A stretch of 64,000 bases of DNA from contig OY855915.1 in NCBI GenBank assembly GCA_963693305.1, forward strand, positions 15,487,284 through 15,551,283. Direction: 5' to 3'. The notes under the pieces are model-generated. The model made no database searches. It was not told the DNA's origin and worked only from the letters and a program-made list of their open reading frames with translations. Positions within the stretch are counted from its first letter, which is position 1, and every line of letters starts with the position of its first letter. Made by a program: the position numbers and the translations under genes. This DNA is from Meandrina meandrites. Taxonomy: Eukaryota; Cnidaria; Anthozoa; Scleractinia; Meandrinidae. Of the stretch, positions 41,300 to 53,689 are shown piece by piece.

Positions 41300-42000
41300 A
41301 AACAATTATTCACCTCAGTGTCGGTGAAAAGCCGGCGGATATTTACCTTCACTTCGGTGAATAATTGTTAAGTATTGCGCGATGTTACATTTATTGAACA
41401 CTACTTTTAGGATAAAATTGCTATTAATTTTACAGATAACTGAGCGCTAGGATTTCGTTTAAACTTTTGCAGTTAGCTCGTAATAACATCTTGCCATAGC
41501 TGAAAGTTTCCGCAAAATCGTCGGAACAGAAAACCCGGTACAATTTGCACATCAACTATTAACTCCGCTCGAACTTACCGGGATACATATTATTCCTCGG
41601 TAAATTTCGTATAAAATGCGTAAGTTTCAGGGAAATCGAGTCAGAAATGGTGAAGTTCTTAGAGTTTTTAGGTAGGCATACAGCGCGTCATATATTTCGA
41701 TCGAGTCACCTTAAACACCTGTAAGAATATTCTGTCAGAGCTGTCTGTCAGCCAATGAAAGAGGTTACAGAAATGGAACCGTATCTGCCGGTGATCTTGA
41801 CCTTCTCTTGTCGAAATGTGTCCGTGATTGCCGCCCGGGGATCGCCGTTTACCAGCAAAATGTCAGCGAGTTAGGGAAACCAAAGCGAATTTAAGTTTTC
41901 TTGTTTGGCCATATAATAAATATCTTAACAGAGCTACGTCGGACTGTATGGGAGAATCTTGACCTCGGTCGAGATTCACCCATACAGAACTCCTGCTAGG
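41300..42000. repeat. Hairpin MITE remnants
   Basis: AACAATTATTCACCTCAGTG (about 41300) is complementary to TTCACTTCGGTGAATAATTG (about 41350). TATGGGAGAATCTTGACCTC (about 41949) pairs with GGTCGAGATTCACCCATA just after it. Confidence 0.65.
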
Positions 42001-43345
42001 TTTAATAAAAGCTAGAAACAATAAAATTAGAAATTATAACTGTGTTCAGGTTGTGAATTGTTTGGGATTGAAGATAATTAGACATTCGAGGAAATGTTTC
42101 ATCACGGTCATCTGAGCCGATTTCGAACTCTCTCTTTGATAATGCTTTTCTGATTGTTTGTTTCTTACTTAATTCTTGCTTTAGGGTAAGTAATTTCGTG
42201 GGTAAACGCATTAAAATATTTTCGTGAATAGTCTGACAGCCATGTTTCGTCTCTACCAAGAGACCCATCAGAGACCTTTCGGTGAAGCCAACTTGTTGAC
42301 CATCGCGTTCCAAGTCCCGCTAGCATTTAAAATACAGTGCCAATCTGGCCTCATATTTCAAAAGCTAAGCATGCCCAATTGCATAACCAGCGGGAACAAC
42401 TCAGCGTGAGAAGAACAATAAGGCGGCTGGGCTTTGAAGACCGGTAATGTGGGTTTTTGCCGGGTTTGGGTGGGAAATCGTATATAGGTTAATTGATTTA
42501 TTGTACCTGTTATAGTTCCCTGATTTAGTATTTTTCATGTTCAACGAAAGAGATATTACTGATATTGCTGTGAAATGTGTTCTGAAGGAAACATTTTTTT
42601 TGTTTTATTTGTAGCAGGGCTGACACTCGGAAAGTGAAAATGGTCATACCAATACTACAGTAAGCTGAGAATTGCGTATGCAGCAGACTACACACAACAG
42701 GAATGAAACTGCAGTAACTAGTTTCCAGTGCTTCCCTGTAGCCGCAGATGAATCCGTGTTTCTTTTGCTTTATAGCTTCATGCTTAGATCATTTAACAAT
42801 AAAGTATTATTGAACAAACTGATAAACTGTTAAGTTTAATTGAGGTTGAAATGTAAAGTGGATTAATGTCAGATGTGGTTTACTCGTTTTTAAGACTTAG
42901 TCTAAATAATGTGCACGCTGATCTTCTTAGACTGCTAAAAATTCCCTTATATCTGGGGATATTTTTTTTGTCTTTTTTATAAACTCTGTTGTTCACTCCG
43001 TGAAAGGAGGAAAGTGGTCATATTTTAAAATACGACGCGCAGCGGAGTATTTTTGACGAACTTTGAGGTGTTTGGAAATGTGATGATACACTCTCTCGAG
43101 TGTTTGATATATCTTCTCAATCGAAACTAAAACGGAGAAATAAAATCATAAAAATCTATGCTAATTAAGATCAGATTTCCAAACTGCCTTCACGGTTCTG
43201 ATTTCCTTTGTTTTAACTAGATGAATTATTAATGAGTTTGAGAAGTATAAACCAACGAGGTTCGACAAATACCGAAAAACGCTTTAACAATTTTCATTCC
43301 AAGCTTATAGGCCAATCTCTAGCCCAGAGTCCGACGACTTCTCGG

Positions 43346-43721
43346 TTAAGGAGGCTCACAATGGTTTCCAGCACTTTCCAGTTCTTAAACTTTGATGGGT
43401 CAGTACTACGAATAGTTATCAGTTGCTGCTACAATAATGATATCAAACAAATGTCCAATCATTGCTGAACAAGTTGTGGTCATTTTTATGACGTCATTGG
43501 TTACCATAGCAACAGTTTGGTCTGTTAAAAACATCCTTAATTTTGCCTTTAAGTGCTTATAACTCAAAAACAAGCACGGTAACCCCCATTTTTTATTATT
43601 GAATAATGATTAGCATGTTGAGATGCAACTTTTTACAAAGTTAAAAAAATTTCTATCCAGCAGTTTCAGAGCCACCTTAAATTTTCGGAAAAGTGCTGGA
43701 AACCATTGTGAGCCTCCTTAA
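43346..43721. repeat. Complete GGAGGCTCACAA MITE with TTAA target site
   Basis: TTAA (43346) then GGAGGCTCACAATGGTTTCC; the right end is the exact complement, ending in TTAA at 43718-43721. The inverted ends are about 28 bases and there is no coding capacity. Shorter copies lie at 32490 and 39325. Confidence 0.9.
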
Positions 43722-44577
43722 GGTTACCGTATACCTTTGGGGGTGTCTCGCGTCAAGCGATATAGCGCAGTCAGAATAAATTGTAGACATCTAAAACCCT
43801 ATATCAAATTAAAGCTTATTGAGCTGGCCTTCAATCTATAGAAACCATTTTGTAGTAGAATGAAATGTCAATCTTTTAGGAACCTCGAAACACGAGCGCC
43901 TTACAAGTCAAAGCGAATTTAGTATTTCGCTAATTTGATTTGTTCTTTGGTTTCCGGACCCGAAGCGCTAAGAAAGCGTGTCGGCGTTTTGTCATATTCA
44001 ATTGCAATAAAAAGATACAAGACATTTCGCAAATAGGGCTAAAACACAGGGGAGTGATTGTACAAAAATCGCTCCAGTAGAAAAAGTATACACAAATAAA
44101 AAAATCGCCGACACGTTCTTGTTATTAACATGTTAAACTAGCTGCTCGCCAAATTTGACGTAGAAGGGGCAAATTCCTTTGGAGTTGTAGCTCTTTAAAG
44201 TGTCGCGTTCAAAGCGAAAAATTGATTTCAGAAAATAGCGCTTACAAAAATATCTTGCAATGCAAACAAACGCCGCCCACATGAAGCTTGCAACACCTTC
44301 TCGAATAAAAAGGCCAATCAGTGCGCGAGAATGGCGGCTCTCGTGATACTTCCCGCGAAAACCGTCTCGGATGACTGCATGTACACGTCATATAGGTGTC
44401 ACTCTAAAGAAGAATTTTTATTTCCGGTCAAAAATGAAATATGCTCATTTCTGCGCCGATATTCACTCTTTTTCAAAACTTCTTTTTTAAATGAAAGATC
44501 ACACTTGGACTATTACTTGGATGTAAAAATCCGATTTCGGGAAAAATTGTCGATCTGAAGGTATACGGTAACCTTAA
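43718..44577. repeat. Second MITE sharing the same TTAA: GGTTACCGTATACC ends
   Basis: TTAAGGTTACCGTATACCTT at 43718 is inverted as AAGGTATACGGTAACCTTAA ending at 44577. Its left TTAA is also the right TTAA of the preceding element. No gene inside; the small frame at 44331 is spurious. Confidence 0.88.
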
Positions 44578-45047
44578 TGGTAGATCGCCGGGACGATTTT
44601 AGGAAAATGAAATTGATAATGCCAGGAATTCTGGTGTTCTGGTTTTATTGCGCATGCTCAAAGTTCTAAGTGGAAGTAAAATCTCACATAACGAAAGGGA
44701 ATCGAAAAACTCAATTTATTCTTAACACACAACCGAGAGAACTGGAATTTATCGGAGAAACAATAATGTCCTAAAAGAAAGAAGAGAGATATCAAAACAG
44801 CATAAGAACTTTCGATGTTCGCTCAAACGTTTGGTTTCAAACATGACATGATGTTCTGAAAGAAAGTAGGAAGAGTTATAAATACAGAGTGCCTAGTGCC
44901 TTCGTTATACGTAAATGAAATTTATCCCAGATATCAAAACGGCTCGAAACGGCATTAGAACTCTTTATGTTTGCTTAATATACAATCTTCGTTCATTGTT
45001 CAAAATCCACGCGCGCAATTGGTTAAAATCGAGCACGTGATTTTACT

Positions 45048-46400
45048 TTACCTAACGTCAGCAAACTCCGACAGTGCGTTATTGACAATAACGCATAAAA
45101 ATCGTGCATTATTGACAATGGCTACAGCTGACAGATTTGCAGAAATAGTGAAATAACAAATCCCCTTAATTATCAACGAAGCGATACCGATAAATACCAA
45201 GAGGCAAACAAACTGGAGTGTTTGCTGTTTACTCATGATGTCGTCCAGTTTACTGTGCTGGCCTCCATTTCTTGTGACCAATACGAAGTCGAAGTTGACG
45301 TAGCTTTCGAGCACCTGAATGCTTGCAGTTGTTAGAATCAATGACTCAAATGCATACTTGCTGGCCGTCTTGAAATTTTTCTGGTAAATGAATCCCCCGT
45401 TCTCCTTAGCTGTTTTAACCATGCCCACTTTCAAATACTGATAAGACATAGGACGAGATCCCTTCACCTTGATGAACAAATACACCGCGACAATTTTCGT
45501 GGCAAATATTAAGTCCGAAGGATTAAGTTGACCTGTTTTTCGCGTATTCACGGTGTTCTCGTAACGAGGAAAGTATAATGTCACCACTTGTAACAGTTCC
45601 TCCATCATTGCCCATTGCCCCTTAGCATCCAAAGTTTCAACGTCTAAATCTTGTGTCCACTTCGACACTTCGATACTGCTCTTCTGATGTAAAACTCAGT
45701 CGAGAACAAGTTTCGAAGAATGGTGTCTGATGCGCCATTTATCTTACTGAAGTCGATAAATACGGAAATGGCGTCAATGTATAGAGACCAACCGTCCACC
45801 GTGTCCGAGTTTGCATTCATGTTAGAAATTTGAAAAACCTCTTGACTATCTGCTAGGTTAAATATCTTTCTTGCAATCACCACTACTTCCAGTCAGACTA
45901 TGTGAACACAGGCTAAAGTCCAGCACTTGAAAACTCATTTCCTCTTGGTCTTCGCAGCAAATCTAAGAAATTTGAAACACCTCTTGACTATCTCCTGGGC
46001 TAAATGATCTTTCTTGCAATCACCACTACTTCCAGTCAACCATTTCGTGAATGATTCGCCAATGTTGCTGGAAACTGAAAACGAAGGCAAAACTTTAGCA
46101 GTTTGTATTGTGATTTAACATCATTGGCACCTTCTTCAGGTTTCTCATCAAAAAAGAACAACTGTGCTTGGTATTTAGTGGTTTTTGCACCCTTCCCGAC
46201 TTTGAAACCCATTATTGTCACACACACTTGTATGAAACAATCGATCGGGTTCATCCTTTTCCAAGCGAAGCCGCTCCGGTTTGGGCGATGCCCCATGGAT
46301 ATTTGACCAATTCATTTTGCACTTCTTACTCATATTGTCCCTTGAATAAAATGGCCAACGCCTCAGATCTCAAATAGAGGAGCAATGACAACTAAAAAAA
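45048..46400 (-). pseudogene. Relic of a recombinase-like transposon protein
   Basis: Minus-strand frames give long protein-like text in three pieces. One runs 46377-46036 (PIDCFIQVCVTIMGFKVGKG, FFFDEKPEEGAND). A second is 45883-45668 (SLYIDAISVFIDFSKINGAS). The third starts near 45668 (WTQDLDVETLDAKGQWAMME, ending VLVTRNGGQHSKLDDIMSK). The joints show frame shifts, and the end after 45230 loses similarity. I recall such proteins as very common in coral genomes, probably tied to tyrosine-recombinase (Crypton-like) elements. No catalytic tetrad is visible here, so the family call is weak. A segment of about 75 bases at 45823-45900 is duplicated at 45960-46040. Confidence 0.4.
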
Positions 46401-46550
46401 TGTTTATACTTGCCAGGATGTGCCCGGCTACCTGCCGGCCCTCACTGCTCTTGTGCTAAATTCCTGATAGTGAGCTGCGACCAAAATGTCTTGAACCTGC
46501 CCAAGCAGGTTGTTGCTCTCCCCATTGTTTGCCTTAATTTAAAAGGTCAA

Positions 46551-47146
46551 TTATAGATCGTTTTCACTGTCACGCAACAAAAATATAAATCCAAAAACTA
46601 TTGAGGGAATGAGGTCAAGAAAATAGGATATTATAGGAGAGAAGTAAAGAAGTAATTTCTCCAAGTTTTAGGTCTGTGCGCTGTCCCAAACTTTAGATAT
46701 TCGTCGAAATGTTTTGCACAAATTTACAGAGCCCAGTATGGATTCGCCATATTGGTGTACCTCCGTGGTACACCAATATGGCGGCCGGAAAATACTGTAA
46801 ACATCTGGAGCTTACTTTGATCATCTAGGCCACTGATTATCGGTATTTGACAAACAAACATTTGCATAAACATATTTCCTGCTGCTTAAACTTCTCAAAT
46901 GGCTAAAAATCACAAGATAAATGTATATTTTTTGACAAACACGATCGTAACTGCGTGTCACGCACTGCCATTACTCTGAAATCAGTCAAAGTGCGCTGAT
47001 TTTCAAACGAAGGACGCTACTGAGCTGAAAAGTCGCAAATAGATATAATTTTAGTACCTCTTATGCCTGATGTGGATAAAAACTATGGTGTCTCTTTATT
47101 TTTGGATTTTGGTACCTGATGACGTCACGTGAAAACGATCTATTAA
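46551..47146. repeat. MITE with GATCGTTTTCAC ends and internal hairpin
   Basis: ATAGATCGTTTTCACTGTCACG (46551) is inverted as CGTCACGTGAAAACGATCTAT (47126-47146). A perfect hairpin CCATATTGGTGTACC / GGTACACCAATATGG lies at 46749-46783. Confidence 0.75.
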
Positions 47147-47149
47147 GAA

Positions 47150-48170
47150 CAAAACACACTATTAAGCGAGAGGAATTCGGAACTAAACAATTTTCAATTG
47201 GTTCCTAAATTATTAATTTGGGAACACCGCCTCCCATTCACAGATAGAAACTTTAGCAACAAAATAGCCCTAAATTTAATTTATTACTTTGGGAACAAGG
47301 CCTTCCATTTACAGATACGAACTCGGAACAAAATTCGAGATTCCGAGACGAGCATTGTTTTTTGCGAGCTCGAGATTCCGAGACTCTACTTTGCTATGCC
47401 GAGATTTCGAGACTCGCCTAAAATTTTCCGAGACCCATGATTTTTCAAGGACCATTCTATACCCCTCAATTAGAACTTCACCCTAATCAACAGAGATAGT
47501 GGAATTGAAATTCCTGGAAGCACAACAGCCTTTCAACAACTAAATGCCCCAACAGCAGTGAACCAACGTGCTACAAATAGCGACACGTAAACAATTATTA
47601 TTATAATCCACCTCATCGCCTGATGAAGACTAGCAGTATTGCAGTCAAAACGTCGCGATCAACAACTCAAAGCGATTCCATCGTGAGACAAAAGAATAAA
47701 CGTTCATCTTTCCTATGTCGCTCTCGTAAGTCGCATCAATGCCTTCCTTCAAAGCTTTAAGATCCAACTTCTCGGAATCTACCAGATGGGGGATGGAGGG
47801 GAGGGGGGTGGGCTTTAGTGCCCTCCTCTGGTTACGTCCCTTTCCTTTTAAAGTCATAAAGGGACATACAAACGAGGAGCAATCGATATTAGAAGAGCGG
47901 AACTGTCAACAAAACTTTAAATCAGTTAGAAGTAAAAAAAACAGTGAGATGCGCGCTAAAATGAAAGCAAATGGAAGAAAGAGGAAGGGAGCGAAGAAGA
48001 AAGGAAGGACGGACAGTCATAACTGAATAATTCACGCACTAAACATCAGTGTTTCACAAATAGTAACTTAATTGACAAGGCTATTTGTTTGCAATTTGCT
48101 TTATTTATGTGCAAAGGCAAATACATTGTAATGTTAACCTCGCAACTAAGGGTTACATGTAATTGGTTAC
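47150..48170. other. No gene seen
   Basis: Spacer 3' of gene B. A repeat of GAGATTCCGAGAC(G/T) motifs is visible at 47335-47430. The frame at 47739-48026 is low-complexity lysine/arginine text and probably not a gene. Confidence 0.4.
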
Positions 48171-48177
48171 AATTCCC

Positions 48178-51100
48178 TTACTGAACTTTGATTGTATCTT
48201 TATTAATTTTCATGAAACAAACAAATTCATAAGGGATCCATCCGTTAGCAGCTTTCCTTGGATCAAGAATCCTGTCACCATTTCCATCTCTGTCAGTGGC
48301 TGGGGTTTGTCCAGCTTTGTGAGACCAGTACCCGTTATTATCCAAACGGTACCAGTGATAATCGCAATCCCATGGACAGCCAAAACTACCTGTGTAACAA
48401 ATAATGTAGGATTTTGTTTTATCATTGTCGCCTTTCTCTATGTTCTAGGATGATGTTTGAAATGCTACTATCTAAAGCTAATGTCGGCCATTGGCCTAAA
48501 CAGATACTATTTTAAACGCTTGAACATTATGAATCTTTTATAAGCCTGTGGAGTTATCGATTTCTCTTCCTATTCCAAACCGGCTTTAATACCTGCCCAA
48601 AAAGGCCTTAACGCTAGTGTGGTTTCCAATATAATGCTGCTGTGGCCTACACGTAAATCGAGAGCGGCGGGAACATCGTCAAATTGACAAACTATTTAGT
48701 CTGTACTAACCTATATAAACAAATAGCGCCGCCAAGTGTTCTGGTCCTCTAGGGGCGCACATATGTTTCCGCGTAGCCGTAAATACACAGCCATCAGCCT
48801 CCGCGGAACGTCTTACATCTGCGGCAGTAAACACCCAAGGAAAAGGTTGTCCTCCCCCGTTGCCGGGCTGTGCAAAGGTATCATTCCTGATGGTACTGGC
48901 GTAGTTGTAACAGTTGTTAAGTCTGACATGAGCTGGATCATTCCAGGGGTTTGGGCGGTACCACGGGGCAAAACGTTTTGCTGGATTTGACACGTTGGCT
49001 GTGACATTTCCACTTCGGATTTCTTCAGTGACAATGTTATTTATAAAGCTGGATATGTTACCAGCAGGGATGCTCCAGAGTAATAGCATTTGCAGTTGCT
49101 CTGTTGCTGGACCAACAATCAAAACCGCCGGTTGCTTGTTTCCGTTTTTCACCTCCTGTACTATGAATCCCTGGTAGCCAAGCTTCGAAGGTGCGTCTTC
49201 CGGTTTGTATGTTGTCGCGCTGCTGATAAGGTTTCGTATCTCACTAAAATTTTGGTGATTCTGCGTAATCGTCCACTCGCGGTCCGGAACACCAGAAAAT
49301 ACCTCTAAAGTCACAATAAAGCCGTCTTCGCCTGAAAAAAATAAAATACTATTTTTGCTGCTTGCTTCCGCTCAGTTTAGTGTTAATGAATGGGGAGATA
49401 GCTTCCTTGCCCGCGAAGCTGGCAGAATTTTTCGCGCGAGTGCTTTGGTTTCGTCGTCCGAGCGGCGAAAGTGAGCAGGAAGAGGCGAAAATGGCGGACC
49501 AAAGCGCTCGCACAAAATAATCTCTCCCGCTACTATGTGTAAAGACCTCGTTCAGAAATGGATGATCTTGTTACTTAAATGAGTCTTTATACAATCTAAC
49601 TACACCAAAAAAATCATTACCTGGAGGTATGTCGAGTGTAGTTCCAGTCATTGAGACGTCAGATTCCGCTTTTCCTATTAAAAAGTGGCAGTAATTGATG
49701 CGTAATCGAGGAATGTTTAAAATGAGTTGCAACAAAATATATAAATTTAGGTTAGGTTTTTTTATTTAACTTACAATATCAATCTTTTTAAAATATGCTA
49801 GGTGTCTTTGAAAACTATAGCTGTTCATGTCTTTATTTTCAAAAAATGCGATATATTGGGGCAATGGACAGACAAACAGACAGAAAGACAGAAGTGGACG
49901 ACACGAAATCCTGTTACCAATTAGGAAAAAAATAACAAAGCGAAGCCCGTTAACCATTTATTATCTCTGTGGTAAAATTCGCTTAAAAAGGCATTTCTAA
50001 TGATTTAATGATTATAAGGGAGTGTATTCAGTCCAAAAAGTGAGCGCACCAGCGGCATGCAAATTTTGTTATTGGACTCACTGATAGGGGCTGATTAGAT
50101 GACGAATTTCAGCCCGGTTGAGCGGACTGTGATTTCAGCTCGGCATCCATAGCAAAATTTTCTTAAATATATTATAAAGACGTTTGCGAATTCATGAAGA
50201 GAGATAGTATATTATACAAAATGAAAAGGTTGCTTCCCCTTTCTGCCTCTTCTGCCTGCTGATAGTCAAACTATAAAGCATTTGTTTATAAGCTGCACGC
50301 AGGCGTCCTCTTTTTGGAATAAGTTCCAAAATTGGAACATGATCATAAGCAAAGCAAATTTACTTCTTCCTGAGATAAATGTATTATTTGGAATTACTCG
50401 TTCTTGTACGCACCGTTTAGTCCGCAACCATCTCATAATGTTGGGTAAATATTCAATATCAAACACGATTTTAATGACTTCGTCGCATAAGGGCAGCAGA
50501 AAATCGAGATGGAAAATACACTGCTACCACGTCGAATGATGAGCAGAAATTTAGAATTGAAAACTCCACTGTTGCCTATATCACTTGTCCTCCACGGTAA
50601 AGACGTGTTAGCCTGAATTTCAGACGTCTTCCTCTGGTTGCACGCTCCCGACATTTCCTTCGCACGCTCGCACCCTCCCGAAAAGAGACATCTGAACAAA
50701 ATGTCCCGTGACGTCACTACCCGAAAAGCTGGTAGTGCATTTTGATTAGTTAATTTGAAAACATTCGTATAATTACTGTGTAATTGTGAGGTTGTTTCGA
50801 CACGGAAAATTGCACACAAGTGCAGGCGACAAGAAATATTGAGCTACTGCACATAATGATATATCGACATAATAAACGCGGATTTGTAGGTTTTCTTTCT
50901 CTTCAGGCATTTGGAAACAAGGTGCGTTTAGCAACTCTTAATTTTAGAAGCATTTTCCTAACTGAAAGAGATGAGACATTAAAAGTAAAGCTATAACTAT
51001 TCGTCTCCTTAGAAGAAAAAAAAAACAAATTCTCCACGTGCAAAAATACACCCACCCATCGATCCATCCACCCAGCCACCCATCTAGCCACCCGCACCCA

Positions 51101-52565
51101 CCAACTCACCCACACCTACCCACTCACGCACGCACCCACGCGATTTTGCGATTGTTTATTATAGTCTTTTAGATGAAGAGATCTTTTACTCGAAAATAAG
51201 AAATAATTATTATCAAAGGCTAAAACTAAAATATTTTAGAACGATCGCTAGGGATTTCGCCTATCCATAAACGAGAGAACTTCAGGTAGCCGTTGATTTC
51301 TATGCCGTGATGAACCTGTTACATGCTGATACGGCTCAGCAGAAAATAGGTCGTCATGCACTATTTTGGCATTGAGTAAGAATTATTGATGATTAAAGAA
51401 ACTTGTATTACTGAGAACGCAGGAAAACTACGATCAACCCTAAATTCTTTAGTAAAAGTCGCTCAAAGTTTTCCACCGTACACGAGTGGGAATTGGACAT
51501 TTATTTAAAGTACCTGTTAACTCACTATTTTTTGGAACCAAACAATGGCATAGACTGCGTGGCTAACTAGCAAAGTTTCTTCCTCTGAACATGATCTTAG
51601 TATTCCTGAACTCTTATTGTTAAAAAAGAAATAACTTAAATAACTGTTTACCAAGCTTGTATATGGGACATGCAGTACGTCTGTTGTTCAATTTAACAAA
51701 ATTCTTTTTGTGTAAAATGGGTTAATTTAGTTTTTTCTACCGTTGAAGAATATTGAAGGCGAGTTGTTAAATTCAAAATATCATTGTAAAATATTAGTCG
51801 ATTCTAGCTACGTGTATCGCAACAATAGTAAAAGATATGGACTACAGTACTCAATATACAACCGTTGAAGTATTTAGGTAACTTCGAATTCGTTAGTAAA
51901 ACTTGATCTAATCAAATGAAGATCTTTTGTTATATAAATGAAATGAAACAGGATGTAACCCACAGCAGTTGTAAAGCACCATGGCATATTTATTTAGAGT
52001 ACTTCAAATTCGAAAACGCATGTCTTTGTGTAACGATGTGTTTGAGCACCATCATGATGTTCAACTAAGTACCTATTTATAACTGGTTTCATGTGCCCGA
52101 TCGTAGAATATGTATTCATTTTTAATATAAAGAATCATTCTTTACTCTTAGAAAAAGTGAGCGAAGAAAATTACTAATTCTTAACCAAAAAACTTTACGA
52201 TTTTAATCAATGTTTAGATTGCTTTGCAGTATTTCTTACATTGACTTATTCGACAATGTCTTCTCTTCTTAACATAGCTTTTCTTATAATGTACGAGCTG
52301 GAGTTATTGTTTAATAAAATAGAGCGACTTGTATGATTTTCTCACAAGACCGGTTTGTTGTTCTACAAAGTACAATATAATGTAAGCCTCGATTACTTAA
52401 AGATTGAATCTAAATCAGAACTAAGTTTAAATCAAATTAAACGTCAATTTCACGATCATAAACTTTCTAAAAACCTTTAAAGATTTGTTATCGCTTACCA
52501 TAAGCACGTCCTTGAACACAAAAGAAGAGGAAGCCAACAGTGAACGGAAAGAACCATCGTGCCAT
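48178..52565 (-). CDS. Secreted protein with N-N-C-Y-N-Y-A / D-Y-H-W-Y-R domain (gene B)
   Basis: Four minus-strand exons with GT-AG borders, all in phase 1: 52565-52499 (signal peptide MARWFFPFTVGFLFFCVQGR), 49674-49621, 49331-48711, 48389-48178. They sum to 954 bases, 317 residues plus stop. The domain has EVFSGVPDREW, NNCYNYAST, DTFAQPGNGGG and DYHWYRLDNNGYWSHKAG, then TDRDGNGDRILDPR and FVCFMKINKD at the end. All motifs of gene A are kept and no disruption is seen, so both copies look functional. The last exon of B has an additional Cys-rich start (FGCPWDCDYHW) absent from A, suggesting an extra disulfide. Assignment of the 52.5-kb signal exon to this gene is by strand, phase and distance. 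Confidence 0.7.
49680..51150. other. Intron 1 of gene B; low-complexity CCACC tract
   Basis: No further exon seen. 51045-51140 is a degenerate CCACCC/CACC(C/T)A microsatellite. Confidence 0.5.
51960..52000 (-). pseudogene. Degenerate signal-peptide exon, minus strand
   Basis: Minus-strand WCFTTAVGYILF preserves the signal core of the family, but the ATG-Ala-Arg start and the donor are lost. It lies inside intron 1 of gene B. Confidence 0.4.
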
Positions 52566-52819
52566 AGTCGCCTGGGTATGTAAGAGAGGTTAGGCAAGAA
52601 ATTCAAACTGTTTCTTTCTCCACAGCCAAGCCAAAATGCGTGCAGTTATTAGATACTTTCCTTGCTCATAAATGTGGTTCGCAGTAGTTTTTCAGGTGGC
52701 CGTTAACATGAACCTATTACTTGGTAATATGGTTCGTACAGAGCAGGAATATATCATGACTAAACTCGTTAGTCCTTGAGGTATGAATTAGTAATGGCAA
52801 AAAGAGACTCGTTTCACTA

Positions 52820-52895
52820 AACGCTTGACTGAGCCATTCCTTGAAAACAAATGAATCAGAAACACAACGCAACCGTGAAGCACCATTAGGCAATG
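52820..52895 (-). pseudogene. Degenerate signal-peptide exon, minus strand
   Basis: TGGTGCTTCACGGTTGCGTT on the minus strand matches the family exon (W-C-F-T-V-A-L), but a TGA interrupts it after ten codons. The promoter-like block seen at 35.6 and 51.3 kb lies at 52.69-52.81 kb between this copy and the intact exon. Confidence 0.5.
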
Positions 52896-53507
52896 GTGTC
52901 GTTCTTGCATTTTAAAATTACATTGGAATAATGGCCTGAACAAAATTCACCAGAAACAGATTAACGTTTAGAATCCTTATACCATGTTATAGAGCAACTA
53001 AAGTCATATTTTCAGATGTCTTATTACGTAATTCTAACATAAACTCCCTAATAAGATTAAGACCATGAAAGGGAAGTAGAGATAAAAGTCACGTGGCTGG
53101 TTCGATGTAATAATTCTTTTATTAACACATTTTCAGAAACTTTCCGATTCTAAAACAGAACTAAATCAACATGTCAGTTCAACAGGATAAGGTATCGATG
53201 GTAAGTTAAATGTAAAGATAAGCAAATTAAAAACAAAGTTTTTTATTGAGTTTTTACTAGTACATGACAAGGGAATTTTTTTATCCAAACAAAACTGATA
53301 AAATTAAAATTGCTTCAACCCAGAATCTGTTACTAGTTATCGGGAAATTCGCATATTTACCCTCAATAAATCTCAACAATACAAGTGAAGTGTTCTATGT
53401 TAACACGAGCCGGAACTTTCAGGCATTCCTGAATTCCCTCCATTCATTCATTAGTAATTCTTACTTTGCTTCTAATTCAACAAAATGATAACTTATTCAA
53501 GCATTTA

Positions 53508-53689
53508 ATGTTTATGCCCTGAAAGCCTAAACTATGTGACATAGTTAAGCGGTTTGTGTCTTAGGTCATCTTTTCAAGGCCACTAAACTCTCGAGACACG
53601 TACATCATTTATGAGTGCACAGGTAAATAAGTTATTCGCCATAGAAGGAGAAACATTTTCAAATTTCTAGCACAAGCAAAGCTCTCGCT
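53508..53689 (+). promoter_or_regulatory. Conserved upstream block of the lectin-like genes, copy 2
   Basis: Matches 38160-38337 in content and order (ATGTTTATGCCCTGAAAGCC; ACGTACATCATTTATGAGTG; GGAGAAACATTTTCA) and ends at the ATG of lectin 2. Conservation beyond the exon supports a shared promoter or a recent duplication. Confidence 0.55.

Noticed and set aside
47739..48026. 95-codon frame with lysine/arginine-rich end
   Set aside because: Low-complexity text in purine-rich DNA; no homologue recognised and no splice context.
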